A stretch of DNA of 64,000 bases from Gemmatimonadota bacterium. GTDB taxonomy: Bacteria; Latescibacterota; UBA2968; GCA-2709665. A model generated the notes under the pieces. The model made no database searches and was not told the origin of the DNA. It saw nothing but the letters and a program-made list of their open reading frames with translations. A program made the position numbers and the translations under genes. Below are positions 53,994 through 63,146 of this stretch, piece after piece (positions within the stretch are counted from its first letter, which is position 1; every line of letters starts with the position of its first letter). The stretch lies in assembly GCA_028874335.1 (NCBI GenBank), contig JAPPJY010000063.1, positions 1 through 64,000 of the forward strand. The letters are read 5' to 3'.

Positions 53994-54662
53994 CTATTCC
54001 GGTGCGCCGCCTGAAGTGGGGGTTTGTGGACTGTCCGGTGTCTGTTTTTCTTTGCTTTGAGACTCCTCAATGAGTCCCTTGAGACGTTCCCTCGCTCTTC
54101 CGGTTCCCCGGGTCACACTTTCCACAAAGGGATGTGACGATGACTCCTGATTTTCCGGCACGAGGTATCGGTAGAGTTCCGACGCCCGTGGAATGGCGGC
54201 CTTAACGGCATCCATCACGACCAGGCAGGCCTGCTGAACGTGGCGTGTCAAACGCGCGTCGTCAATGTGCGCAATCACCCCCGGGTGCGGGGAGTACGCC
54301 CGCAGCAACAGGATCAGCAACCCCAGAAGAAGCAGCCCCTGCGCCAGGCCGAGTATGCCGCCGCACAACGTATCCACGACGCCGAACGGGGTGGCCTTGA
54401 GCATGGCCTGAAGCATCCGTCCAAGAAGGTAACATGCGATCAGCGTCGCAAGAAATACACAGACGAAGCCAAGCAGGGCGGGGCCGTGGCCGGCACTTTC
54501 GCCGGAGATCCACTCCGAGACCTCGCCGCCGTACGAAAGGCCGAGTCCGTAGGCCAGAATAAAGCTCGCCAGACCAATCAGACCCCGGACAAGCCCCGTT
54601 CGGCAACCCCTGAAAACCATCCAGCAGAGCCCGATCAGCAGGATCAGGTCGACAAAGTTCAT
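53994..54662 (-). CDS. CvpA-family membrane protein
   Basis: 222 residues; ATG with GGAGGG upstream. NFVDLILLIGLCWMVFRGCR, then RTGLVRGLIGLASFILAYGL, opens the four-helix CvpA domain. PFGVVDTLCGGILGLAQGLL is the conserved third/fourth helix. A charged C-terminal tail of about 60 residues follows. The family links to colicin V export in E. coli and to envelope stress. It lies between rpsU and mutS2 on the same strand. Confidence 0.85.
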   Translation of the reverse strand: MNFVDLILLIGLCWMVFRGCRTGLVRGLIGLASFILAYGLGLSYGGEVSEWISGESAGHGPALLGFVCVFLATLIACYLLGRMLQAMLKATPFGVVDTLCGGILGLAQGLLLLGLLILLLRAYSPHPGVIAHIDDARLTRHVQQACLVVMDAVKAAIPRASELYRYLVPENQESSSHPFVESVTRGTGRARERLKGLIEESQSKEKQTPDSPQTPTSGGAPE

Positions 54663-54746
54663 TCGGCCCTCCCTCTGGTGTCCTGTCTACGAACGCGGGG
54701 CGCCCGAACTGCGTTGATCCGGGGGTTCGGCTCAACGTCTATGTGC

Positions 54747-54787
54747 AAAAAATACAACCGCATCCGAAGGTGGATCGGTGCGGTTGT
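54747..54787 (-). terminator. Rho-independent terminator of rpsU
   Basis: Read on minus: ACAACCGCA ... TGCGGTTGT (9 bp) with a smaller inner ATCC/GGAT stem, followed by ATTTTTT (54747-54752). It lies 25 bp after the rpsU stop. Confidence 0.78.
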
Positions 54788-54812
54788 CGTTGCCATACTC
54801 GCAAATCTGGAC

Positions 54813-55010
54813 TTACTGATTGAAACGTGTTTCGAATTTCATGCGTTTGCGCTTCGCTGCTGCAATTTTTCGCTTGCGGCGCTCACTGGGTTTTTCGAAA
54901 TGCTGGTGCTTCTTCATCTCGGTCATTATTCCTGCTTTTTCGCAGGTCTTCTTAAACCTCTTCAGCGCCTTTTCAAACGGCTCATCATCTCTCACGACAA
55001 CCCTGGCCAT
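54813..55010 (-). CDS. rpsU: 30S ribosomal protein S21
   Basis: 65 residues from ATG 55010, with AGGAGG eleven bases upstream; the longer open frame is spurious. ARVVVRDDEPFEKALKRFKK, then CEKAGIMTEMKKHQHFEKPS and the Arg/Lys-rich end, are typical of S21. It sits at the 3' end of 16S rRNA near the Shine-Dalgarno helix. It is flanked by its own promoter and terminator. Confidence 0.96.
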   Translation of the reverse strand: MARVVVRDDEPFEKALKRFKKTCEKAGIMTEMKKHQHFEKPSERRKRKIAAAKRKRMKFETRFNQ

Positions 55011-55138
55011 TGGCTGAATTCCCTCCTTTCCGTTTCCCGCGGAAACAAGCCATGCTCGTGAACAAGAGACGTTGGCGTCCATGCGCCAGTCCCATTGCCC
55101 GCCGCCATGCCATGTCTTGCAGGAAATTGATGTTTCTG

Positions 55139-55167
55139 AATATATAAATTCAATGGACATTATGCAA
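55139..55167 (-). promoter_or_regulatory. promoter of rpsU
   Basis: Read on minus: TTGCAT (55162-55167), 17 bp, TATATT (55139-55144), giving a leader of about 120 nt. It is divergent from the kinase promoter 16 bp away. Confidence 0.58.
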
Positions 55168-55182
55168 ACGGTTTTTCTTTGG

Positions 55183-55212
55183 TTGACTGGATGCTCGCAA
55201 TAGACGTATACT
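55183..55212 (+). promoter_or_regulatory. promoter of the PorY/PorX-like pair
   Basis: TTGACT (55183-55188), 18 bp, TATACT (55207-55212), about 90 nt upstream of the kinase ATG. Confidence 0.6.
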
Positions 55213-55308
55213 TTCTTTGCGCCGGCACGGGATTCAGCGCCACACCGTCGAACGCTGCGGAACTTAAATAGACGCCAAACGTTGACGTAAGACAGGGGAG
55301 CCGCAACG

Positions 55309-56649
55309 ATGGGTGCGCGAACGAAGGATGTCACAGGTCGAACGGGCGGGCCCGTACACACGGGGTTAATGGGCGCGCCCGTGGTTCGGAAAGGGCGAAT
55401 GAGGTTGGGGCTCCGGAGTTCCTACAGTCTGGGCGCCTATCTGTTTCCGGCCGCAACGCTGATCATCCTGGCGTTTCTGGTATATATGCAAATCCTGGTT
55501 GTGGACCCGATGCGCCGGGATTCACGTGACCTGATCAAACGTCTGGCCTTCTTTTACGGGTTGGCCACCCAGGATACCGTGGTTGTCAGCGACCTTGACG
55601 TCAATGAAATCTTCAGGACCATTACGAATGCGAATTTCCCCGTGGTCATTACAGACTCCCGGGGTGAACCGCACATGTGGAAGGCCATACAGATTCCCGA
55701 AGGTAACCCAAGTGACCTCAGCGCAGTCGACAGGGAGCGAATGCGTCGGATCGTTCGAAGACTGGATAGCGAGAATCCGCCTTATTCGTTCGAGATTCCG
55801 CAGATCGGTCCGCGGGTGTTGCACTTCGGCGATTCACCGCTGGTCCGCCGGCTGGCATGGCTGCCCTGGGTTGCGCTTGGTGTAACGGCCCTGTTCATCG
55901 GGGTGGGATATCTCGGCTTTCAAAATGTCAAGAACAGTGAGCAGAGATCGATCTGGGTGGGCATGGCGCGGGAGACCGCTCACCAACTGGGCACGCCGCT
56001 ATCCTCTCTGTACGGTTGGATCGAGTTGATTAAGTCGGAACTTGAGCACTCCTCGGGGCCGGTGGATGAACAGACGCGCAGGCGATTCGACCAGATCGTG
56101 GTTGCGATGGAGGAGGATACCAGCCGGTTGGATACGATCGTCTCCCGTTTCAGCCTTATTGGTTCCACGCCGGAGCTGCGACCGGAAAACCTTCGTCACG
56201 TCATCGAAGAGACGGCCACCTATTTGCGCGACAGACTCTCGCGGGAAGTCCGGATCGTTCAGAGAAACTACGAAATACAGCCCGTCCCGCTGAATCGGCA
56301 ATTGCTGGGCTGGGCTTTTGAGAATCTGTTCAAGAATGCCGCGGACGCGATGGAGGGCAAGGGCGGAAAGATAGAGATTTCCGCGGAAGTGCGGTCCGAA
56401 GGAAAATGGGTGGATGTGCGTGTGCGGGACAATGGCAAAGGGATTCAGCCGAATCTCGTCAAGCAGGTTTTTCTGCCCGGTTACAGTACGAAGGAACGGG
56501 GCTGGGGGCTGGGACTTACGTTCGTCAAACGTATCGTAGAAGACTACCACCGGGGCAGAATCTCCGTCGAGGAGAGTTCGCCGGAAGAGGGAACCACGTT
56601 CCTGATATCATTGCCCGTGAGGCCGGTAGAAGAGCGGAAGGCCACGTAA
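55309..56649 (+). CDS. sensor histidine kinase (PorY-like partner of the next gene)
   Basis: 446 residues. First membrane helix about 43-65 (AYLFPAATLIILAFLVYM), an extracytoplasmic loop of about 115 residues, second helix about 184-204. The H-box is RETAHQLGTPLSSLYGW (His225). HATPase boxes are ENLFKNAADAM (N), VRDNGKGI (G1) and GWGLGLTFVKRIVEDY (G2). The HQLGTPLSS box is of the kind found in Bacteroidetes kinases paired with PorX. It is 20 bp upstream of the response-regulator gene and shares its transcript. The ligand is unknown. Confidence 0.88.
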   Translation: MGARTKDVTGRTGGPVHTGLMGAPVVRKGRMRLGLRSSYSLGAYLFPAATLIILAFLVYMQILVVDPMRRDSRDLIKRLAFFYGLATQDTVVVSDLDVNEIFRTITNANFPVVITDSRGEPHMWKAIQIPEGNPSDLSAVDRERMRRIVRRLDSENPPYSFEIPQIGPRVLHFGDSPLVRRLAWLPWVALGVTALFIGVGYLGFQNVKNSEQRSIWVGMARETAHQLGTPLSSLYGWIELIKSELEHSSGPVDEQTRRRFDQIVVAMEEDTSRLDTIVSRFSLIGSTPELRPENLRHVIEETATYLRDRLSREVRIVQRNYEIQPVPLNRQLLGWAFENLFKNAADAMEGKGGKIEISAEVRSEGKWVDVRVRDNGKGIQPNLVKQVFLPGYSTKERGWGLGLTFVKRIVEDYHRGRISVEESSPEEGTTFLISLPVRPVEERKAT

Positions 56650-56669
56650 CGGCCGGGAGCTTGAATGCT

Positions 56670-58226
56670 ATGAGAGAAAAGCAGGTTCTGTGGGCAGACG
56701 ACGAAATCGACCTCCTGAGGCCGCATACGATGTTTCTTGGTTCCAGGGGTTATAACGTGACGCCCGTTACAAACGGGGATGACGCGATTGCGATGGTCAA
56801 GCAGCGGGGATTCGACATCGTACTGCTGGATGAGATGATGGCCGGACGCGGCGGGCTTTCCACGCTGGCGATGATCAAGGAAATCAATCCGGATATCCCC
56901 GTAATCATGATAACGAAGAATGAGGAGGAGCGCCTGATGGAGGAAGCGCTCGGCCATCGGATCGACGATTATCTCACCAAGCCGGTTAACCCCAGCCAGA
57001 TACTCTCGGCCTGCAAGAAACTGCTCGACGCGCGGCAGATCGTGACGGGGCGCATGGGTTTGGATTATGCGGCCGTATCCAATCGCATTCGTGCATCGAT
57101 GGCGGGCAACGTGACCTGGCAGGACTGGATCGACATCCATGTGAAGCTCGCCGAATGGGACCTGGAACTGGATCGGATCTATGACGCGGGTCTGCGAAAG
57201 ATGCACGAGGACCTGCGCCGGGCATGCAATCGCGCTTTCGGACGCTTCGTCGAGGCCAACTATGCCGATTGGCTCCAGGACGACATGGACTCGCCGGTGT
57301 TATCGGTGGACGTCGTGAGCGAGTTTGTCCTGCCCTTGCTTCAGGAGCGAAAGCAGGTGTTCTTCGTGGTCGTGGACTGTATGCGACTGGACCACTGGCT
57401 GGCAATCTCTCCGCTCCTGTCCGAACTGTTCAATATAGAGCAGCACTACCACTATTCCATACTCCCCACGGCCACACCCTATTCCAGAAATTCCATTTTC
57501 AGCGGCCTTTTTCCCAGCGATGTGGCCCGGTTGTATCCTCAGGAATGGCGTTCCGGCTGGGACGACGACAACAGCCGCAACCGGCACGAGCACCAGCTCC
57601 TGGACCGCCAGATTCAGGAACTGGATCCCACGCTGAAACTGGATACCCGATACGTCAAGGTACTGGATATCGCCGAGGGCAACCATCTGGTGAAAAAGGT
57701 GCATTCGTACCGGTCCTTCCCGCTGATGTCGGTGGTGTTCAATTTTCTGGACATTCTGGCACACGGAAGGTCGGAGTCGGATATTCTGAAGGAGATGGCG
57801 CCGAACGAGTCCGCGTACCGGTCGCTCAGCCGATCCTGGTTTTCCCATTCATCGCTGTTCGAGATGTTGCGAAAGCTGGCGGAAACGGATACCACCGTGG
57901 TGCTGACGACCGACCACGGCTGTGTCATGAGTACGCGTGCAACCGTGGCGCATGGCAATCGGGATACGTCGACGAACCTCAGGTACAAATACGGCAAGCA
58001 TCTACGATGCGACACCAGGCACGCGCTGTATATTGCAGATCCGAACGTCTATCGCCTGCCCGATCTCGGAATGGGTACCACGTATATCATTTCGCGAGAG
58101 GACTACTATTTCGTCTATCCCACGAAATTCAACGAATACCAGCGGTATTACGCGAACAGTTTCCAGCACGGCGGCATTTCGCTGGAGGAGATGGTCCTGC
58201 CGGTCGCGGTGCTGAACGGCAAATAG
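56670..58226 (+). CDS. porX: PorX-like response regulator with PglZ phosphatase-superfamily effector
   Basis: 518 residues from ATG 56670 (GGGAG ten bases upstream), the same length as I recall for Porphyromonas PorX. Receiver domain 1-120: Asp10/Asp11, phosphoacceptor Asp54 (VLLDEMM), Thr82, Lys104. A helical linker follows to about 220. The PglZ/alkaline-phosphatase-fold domain (about 225-518) has metal and nucleophile candidates in FFVVVDCMRLDH, PTATPYSRNS, DILAHGR, LTTDHGCVM and SFQHGG. In Bacteroidetes PorX controls type IX secretion and cleaves oligonucleotides. Here no type IX genes are visible. Confidence 0.9.
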   Translation: MREKQVLWADDEIDLLRPHTMFLGSRGYNVTPVTNGDDAIAMVKQRGFDIVLLDEMMAGRGGLSTLAMIKEINPDIPVIMITKNEEERLMEEALGHRIDDYLTKPVNPSQILSACKKLLDARQIVTGRMGLDYAAVSNRIRASMAGNVTWQDWIDIHVKLAEWDLELDRIYDAGLRKMHEDLRRACNRAFGRFVEANYADWLQDDMDSPVLSVDVVSEFVLPLLQERKQVFFVVVDCMRLDHWLAISPLLSELFNIEQHYHYSILPTATPYSRNSIFSGLFPSDVARLYPQEWRSGWDDDNSRNRHEHQLLDRQIQELDPTLKLDTRYVKVLDIAEGNHLVKKVHSYRSFPLMSVVFNFLDILAHGRSESDILKEMAPNESAYRSLSRSWFSHSSLFEMLRKLAETDTTVVLTTDHGCVMSTRATVAHGNRDTSTNLRYKYGKHLRCDTRHALYIADPNVYRLPDLGMGTTYIISREDYYFVYPTKFNEYQRYYANSFQHGGISLEEMVLPVAVLNGK

Positions 58227-58245
58227 CCCCAGGCACAGTCCTCGA

Positions 58246-58274
58246 GATACCTGCCGGTTGGGGGGGCAGGTATC
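58246..58274 (+). other. strong hairpin between porX-like gene and tsaE
   Basis: A perfect 10 bp stem (GATACCTGCC / GGCAGGTATC) with a G-rich 9-base loop, 20 bp after the porX-like stop. No U tract follows, so termination would need Rho or it may serve as a 3' stabiliser. Confidence 0.5.
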
Positions 58275-58337
58275 GCACGCTCGTGTTGCCTGGCCGACGA
58301 TTGGCGACGCCCGAACCCGCCGTCGCAACGAGTCCCT

Positions 58338-58790
58338 ATGCAGACCTCAAGGGCTGAAATCAACACGACGTCACCGGATCAGACGCGAGCGTTCGGAAGG
58401 GAGTTGTCCGCTCGTCTGCGGCCGGGCGACTGTGTCGGGATGATCGGGGAACTCGGCAGCGGCAAGACCTGTCTGGCGCAGGGCATCTGCGAAGGGTTCC
58501 ATGTTCCGGACCGGGTGACCAGTCCAACGTTCATCCTGGTGAACGAATACAGTGGCCGTGACGCCGCGTCGCGTCCGATAGCAATCTACCACTTCGACCT
58601 GTACAGGCTCCCGGACGCGGACGCCCTCATGGACCTGGGCTGGGACGACTATCTTGCCGGTAACGGCATCTGCCTGATCGAATGGGCGGAACGCGCCGGA
58701 TCGCTGCTGCCTGGGCGAACCGTGCAGATCCGGATCGAAATGACGGAATCCAGTTCACGCAGAATCCTGCTTGGCAGCGGAGAATGCTGA
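58338..58790 (+). CDS. tsaE: tRNA threonylcarbamoyladenosine synthesis ATPase TsaE
   Basis: 150 residues. P-loop GELGSGKTCLAQGICEG (about 37-53), switch-like RVTSPTFILVNEY, and HFDLYRL and LIEWAERAGSLLP are the TsaE signatures. It works with TsaB and TsaD to form t6A37 in tRNAs reading ANN codons. tsaB and tsaD are elsewhere. It overlaps the next gene by one base (TGATG). Confidence 0.95.
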   Translation: MQTSRAEINTTSPDQTRAFGRELSARLRPGDCVGMIGELGSGKTCLAQGICEGFHVPDRVTSPTFILVNEYSGRDAASRPIAIYHFDLYRLPDADALMDLGWDDYLAGNGICLIEWAERAGSLLPGRTVQIRIEMTESSSRRILLGSGEC

Positions 58791-59554
58791 TGACGCGGCA
58801 TGCATGGCGGATGTTGCTTTTGCTTGTTGTCTGGTCGGGGTATTCCGGTTCTGCGCATGCCCAGGGCAACGTGCCGCGATGGCTGGTCGACGGACCGACA
58901 GCCGGCATGCTTCCCGCCGGCCGGCTGGCCGTGGATCTGCGATTGTATGGCGACAGCGGTATTCTCTCTCAGATCGAAGTCGGCGTTCACAACCGTATCA
59001 GCGTCGGGATTTCGTTCGGCGGACAGCAACTTGTGGGCAGCCGCGAGGCGGCATGGAATCCACGCGTGGAGGTTGGAGGCCGCGTCCGGGTGATCGAGGA
59101 GGAGTTGAAGGTCCCGGCGGTCGCTCTGGGCTATCACTCCCAGGGGTACGGGGAGTACGACGAGAATCTGAGCCGATACGCGGTCAAGTCCAAGGGGTTC
59201 TACGCGGTGGCGAGCAAGAACTATGGATTTCCGCTCGGAGACATGGGGTTGCACGCCGGATTGAATCGCAGCATGGAAGACGGTGACGGGGATGGGGATC
59301 TTTCGGGATTCCTGGGTGCCGACGTCGAGTTCAAGCGGATTTTTGCGATGCTGGTGGAATATGACTTTGCGATTAACGACAACGAAGACAACTCGCTGGG
59401 CTCGGGCAGAGGGAGGCTGAATCTGGGCGGACGGTGGATGCCTTCCGAGCGGCTGAATCTCGAAGTGGACGTCAAGAACCTGTTTCGTGACGGCAAGCGG
59501 TCGCCGAACATCGATCGGCAGGTACGATTGGTGTATTATTCGAAGGTCTGGTAG
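58790..59554 (+). CDS. outer-membrane beta-barrel protein, unknown role
   Basis: 254 residues from ATG 58790, coupled to tsaE (TGATG, GGAG upstream). A signal peptide about 1-24 ends SGSAHAQG (AHA cleavage). The mature part is made of amphipathic beta strands, e.g. GRLAVDLRLYGDSG, RISVGISFGG and LNLEVDVKNLF, and ends in RQVRLVYYSKVW with the C-terminal aromatic residue typical of outer-membrane barrels. An acidic loop, MEDGDGDGDL, may bind calcium. The function is not known. Confidence 0.72.
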   Translation: MTRHAWRMLLLLVVWSGYSGSAHAQGNVPRWLVDGPTAGMLPAGRLAVDLRLYGDSGILSQIEVGVHNRISVGISFGGQQLVGSREAAWNPRVEVGGRVRVIEEELKVPAVALGYHSQGYGEYDENLSRYAVKSKGFYAVASKNYGFPLGDMGLHAGLNRSMEDGDGDGDLSGFLGADVEFKRIFAMLVEYDFAINDNEDNSLGSGRGRLNLGGRWMPSERLNLEVDVKNLFRDGKRSPNIDRQVRLVYYSKVW

Positions 59555-59576
59555 TGAACTTGTCGCGCCGTCTCCC

Positions 59577-61301
59577 CTACGCTTCGGCCCTCCTTAGCTG
59601 ACGCGGGGCGACAAAGAGCGTGACTTCATTCCGGATATTGACGAGTCCCGGGGCGCCGCCCCGGGGCTTTTGCACGTACCGTACCTCGGTGCAGTTGACC
59701 GGCACGATCCTGGAATTCCTGGCCTTGCTCCAGTAGGCCGCCAGGCTCGCGGCTTCCTGCAACGCGGATTCGGATGGCTTCTGACGTTTTCCCTCGCGCT
59801 TGAGGATGACGTGCGAACCGGGACATCCCTGCGCGTGAAAGAAGAGGTCGTCCTTTGCCGACCCTTTCGTGAGGCGGTCGTTTTCAGCGTTGTTCCGCCC
59901 CACCAGAACGGTCCAGCCGTCCGTTGTCCGGTAACGTCTGGGATGCGTGTCCCCGGGGGCCTTTTTGACGGCGGGCTTTTTCCGCGTGCGGATTGTGAGC
60001 CATCCCTTCGCTGCCAGTTCGTTTCGAATCTTCGCAACGTCATCGGGGCAGTCGGCTTTCCTGATCCGATCCAGAAGCGCTTCGACCTCCGCAAGTTCCG
60101 TTCGTGTCGCCTCGCGGCGTTTCGTGAGGATGGGCCGCGCCTTTTCGACCTTTCGGCTTCGCTTCAGGTAGGCGGCGGCGTTTTCATGCGGCAGTTTGTT
60201 GGCTCTGAGCGGGATCGTCACCGGCGGTCCGGATGGATCGTACACGTCCGGAAGGGTGACGGAGGGTTTGCCGGGATGGATCCTGTGGAGCCCTGCCATG
60301 AGGATGTGCCCGTATCTTCTGTAGCGTTCGGCGTTCCCGGAGTCGTCAAGATCTGACTGAATCCGTGTGATCCTGCTCGCCAGCGACGCACGGCGCCGGC
60401 TGAGTACAGTCACGATCTCGCGCCGGTCCGTGTCCAGGTGCGTCAGGCTCTCCTTCATTCCGGCAACGCGCTCGATTGCATCGCTGACGGATTCGCAGAC
60501 ATGCTCCACGTCACCCGGACCGTGCCGCAGACTCAGCACGCGGATATCCGGTGGACTGTCCGGAAAACACAGTGTCTCGGGTTGATCCAGAAAGGGCGGG
60601 TGGGCGAACAGGGAATGAATCCGACTGACCAGATTCCGGATCGCATCGGGCGCCGCCTCCTCGCCCGGTTCCACGCCGGCCTCCGTGACCAGCGACGCGG
60701 CGGTCAGTACGTCAAGTCCCGCAACGACTCCGGCGAGGGCACGTGCAGGCTGATCAGGTCGCTCCAGGAACGCATCGGCGAGATCGGCCGGCGCGAGTTC
60801 ATGGGGCGGAATTCTATCCTGTGCGGGCGGGGGAAGGTACGTTTCGCCTGGAACAACGCGCCGCCTGCTCGCTTTCCCACCCACCCGGCGCAGCACCCCC
60901 AGGATCCGCTGATCCGGTTCCGTCGTCAGGATAACGTTACAGTACCGGTGGATCAGTTCCACGTACATGCGATAGCGGCGTTCTCCACCGAGCCGGTCGC
61001 GTTTGCGCAGGTTGAATGAAAGAATGCGCTCCAGCGGGATTTGTGTGATTTCCACGATAACACTGCCGCACAGGTGGTGTTCGGCCCAGGGCGGAGGGGG
61101 GCGGGCGGCCGCTGGCCGCCGATGGACCCGCTGCAGGCGGCCCGCGTCCGGCGAAGCGGAAAGCAGCAGGTGTAACCCGTCGGTTGTTTCGACAGCGAGT
61201 TCATACGATCCCGCCAGGGCCGCGCGCCGGACGCGTTTCCCCTGCAGAATCTCGTTCAGTTCCTGGCAGAGGCGTCTGAGTGTGAAGTAGCTGAGGTTCA
61301 T
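59577..61301 (-). CDS. rqcH: RqcH/NFACT-family ribosome quality control protein
   Basis: 574 residues from ATG 61301; the open frame further 5' is spurious. NFACT-N (about 1-200, MNLSYFTLRRLCQELNEILQ, with an Asp-Arg pair in RKRDRLGGE), HhH and coiled-coil middle (about 290-450), and the NFACT-R/DUF814 domain with WTVLVGRNNAENDRLTKGSA and DDLFFHAQGCPGSHVILK. RqcH binds split 50S subunits with peptidyl-tRNA and adds alanine tails. Older names are fibronectin-binding protein FbpA/YloA. It is convergent with the barrel gene, 22 bp apart. Confidence 0.9.
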   Translation of the reverse strand: MNLSYFTLRRLCQELNEILQGKRVRRAALAGSYELAVETTDGLHLLLSASPDAGRLQRVHRRPAAARPPPPWAEHHLCGSVIVEITQIPLERILSFNLRKRDRLGGERRYRMYVELIHRYCNVILTTEPDQRILGVLRRVGGKASRRRVVPGETYLPPPAQDRIPPHELAPADLADAFLERPDQPARALAGVVAGLDVLTAASLVTEAGVEPGEEAAPDAIRNLVSRIHSLFAHPPFLDQPETLCFPDSPPDIRVLSLRHGPGDVEHVCESVSDAIERVAGMKESLTHLDTDRREIVTVLSRRRASLASRITRIQSDLDDSGNAERYRRYGHILMAGLHRIHPGKPSVTLPDVYDPSGPPVTIPLRANKLPHENAAAYLKRSRKVEKARPILTKRREATRTELAEVEALLDRIRKADCPDDVAKIRNELAAKGWLTIRTRKKPAVKKAPGDTHPRRYRTTDGWTVLVGRNNAENDRLTKGSAKDDLFFHAQGCPGSHVILKREGKRQKPSESALQEAASLAAYWSKARNSRIVPVNCTEVRYVQKPRGGAPGLVNIRNEVTLFVAPRQLRRAEA

Positions 61302-61504
61302 GTGCCCGCTCTTGGGTTTGAGGGATGGGCTATGCGCCTCCGGTATGTCGGCTGCCGGCGCCGTGACGGGATCCGTTGGTCCTCGCGGAACATGACGGGA
61401 ATCGACGGCACATGCGATCTGGGCTGTTCCGATGGGGAGTACTTGAGTGCCACCCGCATGCCCGGATCCGGATTCGGGAGAAGGACGGAAACGGACCGCA
61501 TCTC

Positions 61505-61533
61505 TTGACAATTCTGACCGGACCTGGTATCCT
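61505..61533 (+). promoter_or_regulatory. sigma-70-type promoter of the ClpX-like gene
   Basis: TTGACA (61505-61510), 17 bp, TATCCT (61528-61533). Transcription should begin near 61541, about 55 nt before the ATG. Confidence 0.68.
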
Positions 61534-61596
61534 TAGGTGCGCCGAACCCGTGTATCGGGCGCCGACTTGACTGCCGGAATCCGGAGAGGAACAACG

Positions 61597-63144
61597 ATGC
61601 CTGAACAGAGACCCGTAAACCCCAAGGAACTGCAGAAAGATCTGAAAGAACTCATCGAGCAGAAGTACGGCGCCCAGGTCGTGTTTCCTCAGGCCGAGGC
61701 AGAAGGGAGCCATGAAGGACCGCGTACGGAGGAAACGCAGGATGAATCCATTGATTTTGACCTGAAACCGGAAGAGCTTGAGGCCTTTCTCGATGAGTAC
61801 GTGATCAAACAGGACGAGGCGAAGGAAGTGCTCGCCACCAAGATCTGCACCCATTTCAACCGGATGAAGCTGGATCGCGAAGACCCGGAATTCGAACATC
61901 GTTCCGTGGGAAACATCAAGAACAACATTCTGCTGATCGGCCCGACCGGAGTGGGCAAGACCTATCTTATAAAACTGATCGCACATCGAATCGGTGTTCC
62001 CTTTGTCAAGGGTGACGCGACGAAGTTCAGCGAAACAGGATACGTTGGCGGCGACGTCGAAGACCTGGTGCGCGAATTGGTTCGCGAGGCCGGGGGCAGC
62101 ATCGAAAGGGCCCAATACGGCATTATCTACGTGGATGAAATTGACAAGATCGCTTCAACCCCCAACCTGGTGGGTCCGGACGTCTCGCGAAGCGGCGTAC
62201 AGCGCAACCTGCTCAAGCTGATGGAAGAAACCGAGGTGGACCTCAAAGCCCCGCACGATCTGGCATCTCAGATGGAAGCCATGATGCAGTATCAGCAAAG
62301 CGGCAAGATGGAGCGCAAGAAAATCAACACACGAAACATCCTATTCATCGTCAGCGGTGCGTTCAACGGGTTCGAGGATCTGATCAAACGCCGTCTGAAT
62401 CGGAACAGTCTGGGGTTCAAGGCCGAAACGGAGCGGTCGCAGAACCAGGAAGCCGTCCGTGTCTCTTACCTGAAGCAGGCGATTACGGAAGACCTCATCG
62501 CGTTCGGTTTCGAGTCGGAATTCGTGGGGCGCCTGCCGGTCGTGGCCGTACTCGAACCGCTTTCCGTCGAGGACTTGTATCAGATTCTGAAGAGCCCGAC
62601 CAGCTCGGTCATTCTTGGAAAGAAGCGGGACTTCCTGGCCTACGGCATCGAATTGAACTTCGAGGACGCGGCATTGCGCCGGCTTGCGGAGCAGGCGTCC
62701 ACTGAGCAGACGGGCGCGCGAGCGCTGGTCAGTGTCTGTGAGCGGGCGCTGCTGAAATTCGAGAAGGCCCTTCCGTCCACCGATATCCGTTCGTTTACGG
62801 TTACAGCCGACGTTGTGGAAGATCCAACGCTGCAGTTGCAGCAGCTGCTCGTCCACCGGGATATCTCGTCCTATACAAGGCGCTTTCTGGATGCATACGG
62901 AATTGCCCTGACGTTTTCGGATGCGGCAAAGACGGTTCTGGCCGATACCGCGGCACGTGACGGCGTGTCGATCGAAGCGCTGTGTCAGACGTTGTTCGAC
63001 GATTACGGTCACGGTCTGAAGCTGGTGGGCAAGTCCGAGTACACGATCGACAAAGACGCGGCGGAACATGCGAAAGTGCATCTGGATCGGATGGTTAAAG
63101 CGTTTTACGGGACCATTGGAGAAAAGTCCGTGCGCGCCAAGTGA
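61597..63144 (+). CDS. ClpX-like AAA+ ATPase without zinc domain, with C-terminal extension
   Basis: 515 residues from ATG 61597 (GGAGAGGA upstream). Walker A GPTGVGKT (115-122), pore loop GYVG (148-151), Walker B YVDEID (178-183), NILFIVSGAFNGFEDLIKRR and an LGF loop (272-274) matching the IGF loop that docks ClpX to ClpP. The N-terminal Cys4 zinc domain of ClpX is replaced by a charged segment of about 55 residues. About 90 extra residues follow the small AAA domain (from about 425). It is probably an unfoldase that may dock to ClpP with a different adaptor range. Ordinary clpX should exist elsewhere. Confidence 0.88.
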   Translation: MPEQRPVNPKELQKDLKELIEQKYGAQVVFPQAEAEGSHEGPRTEETQDESIDFDLKPEELEAFLDEYVIKQDEAKEVLATKICTHFNRMKLDREDPEFEHRSVGNIKNNILLIGPTGVGKTYLIKLIAHRIGVPFVKGDATKFSETGYVGGDVEDLVRELVREAGGSIERAQYGIIYVDEIDKIASTPNLVGPDVSRSGVQRNLLKLMEETEVDLKAPHDLASQMEAMMQYQQSGKMERKKINTRNILFIVSGAFNGFEDLIKRRLNRNSLGFKAETERSQNQEAVRVSYLKQAITEDLIAFGFESEFVGRLPVVAVLEPLSVEDLYQILKSPTSSVILGKKRDFLAYGIELNFEDAALRRLAEQASTEQTGARALVSVCERALLKFEKALPSTDIRSFTVTADVVEDPTLQLQQLLVHRDISSYTRRFLDAYGIALTFSDAAKTVLADTAARDGVSIEALCQTLFDDYGHGLKLVGKSEYTIDKDAAEHAKVHLDRMVKAFYGTIGEKSVRAK

Positions 63145-63146
63145 CG

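Noticed and set aside
52520-54073. 517-residue plus-strand open frame opposite mutS2
   Set aside because: Antisense shadow of mutS2 caused by high GC; Arg/Gly-rich with no family pattern, and mutS2 is complete on the other strand.
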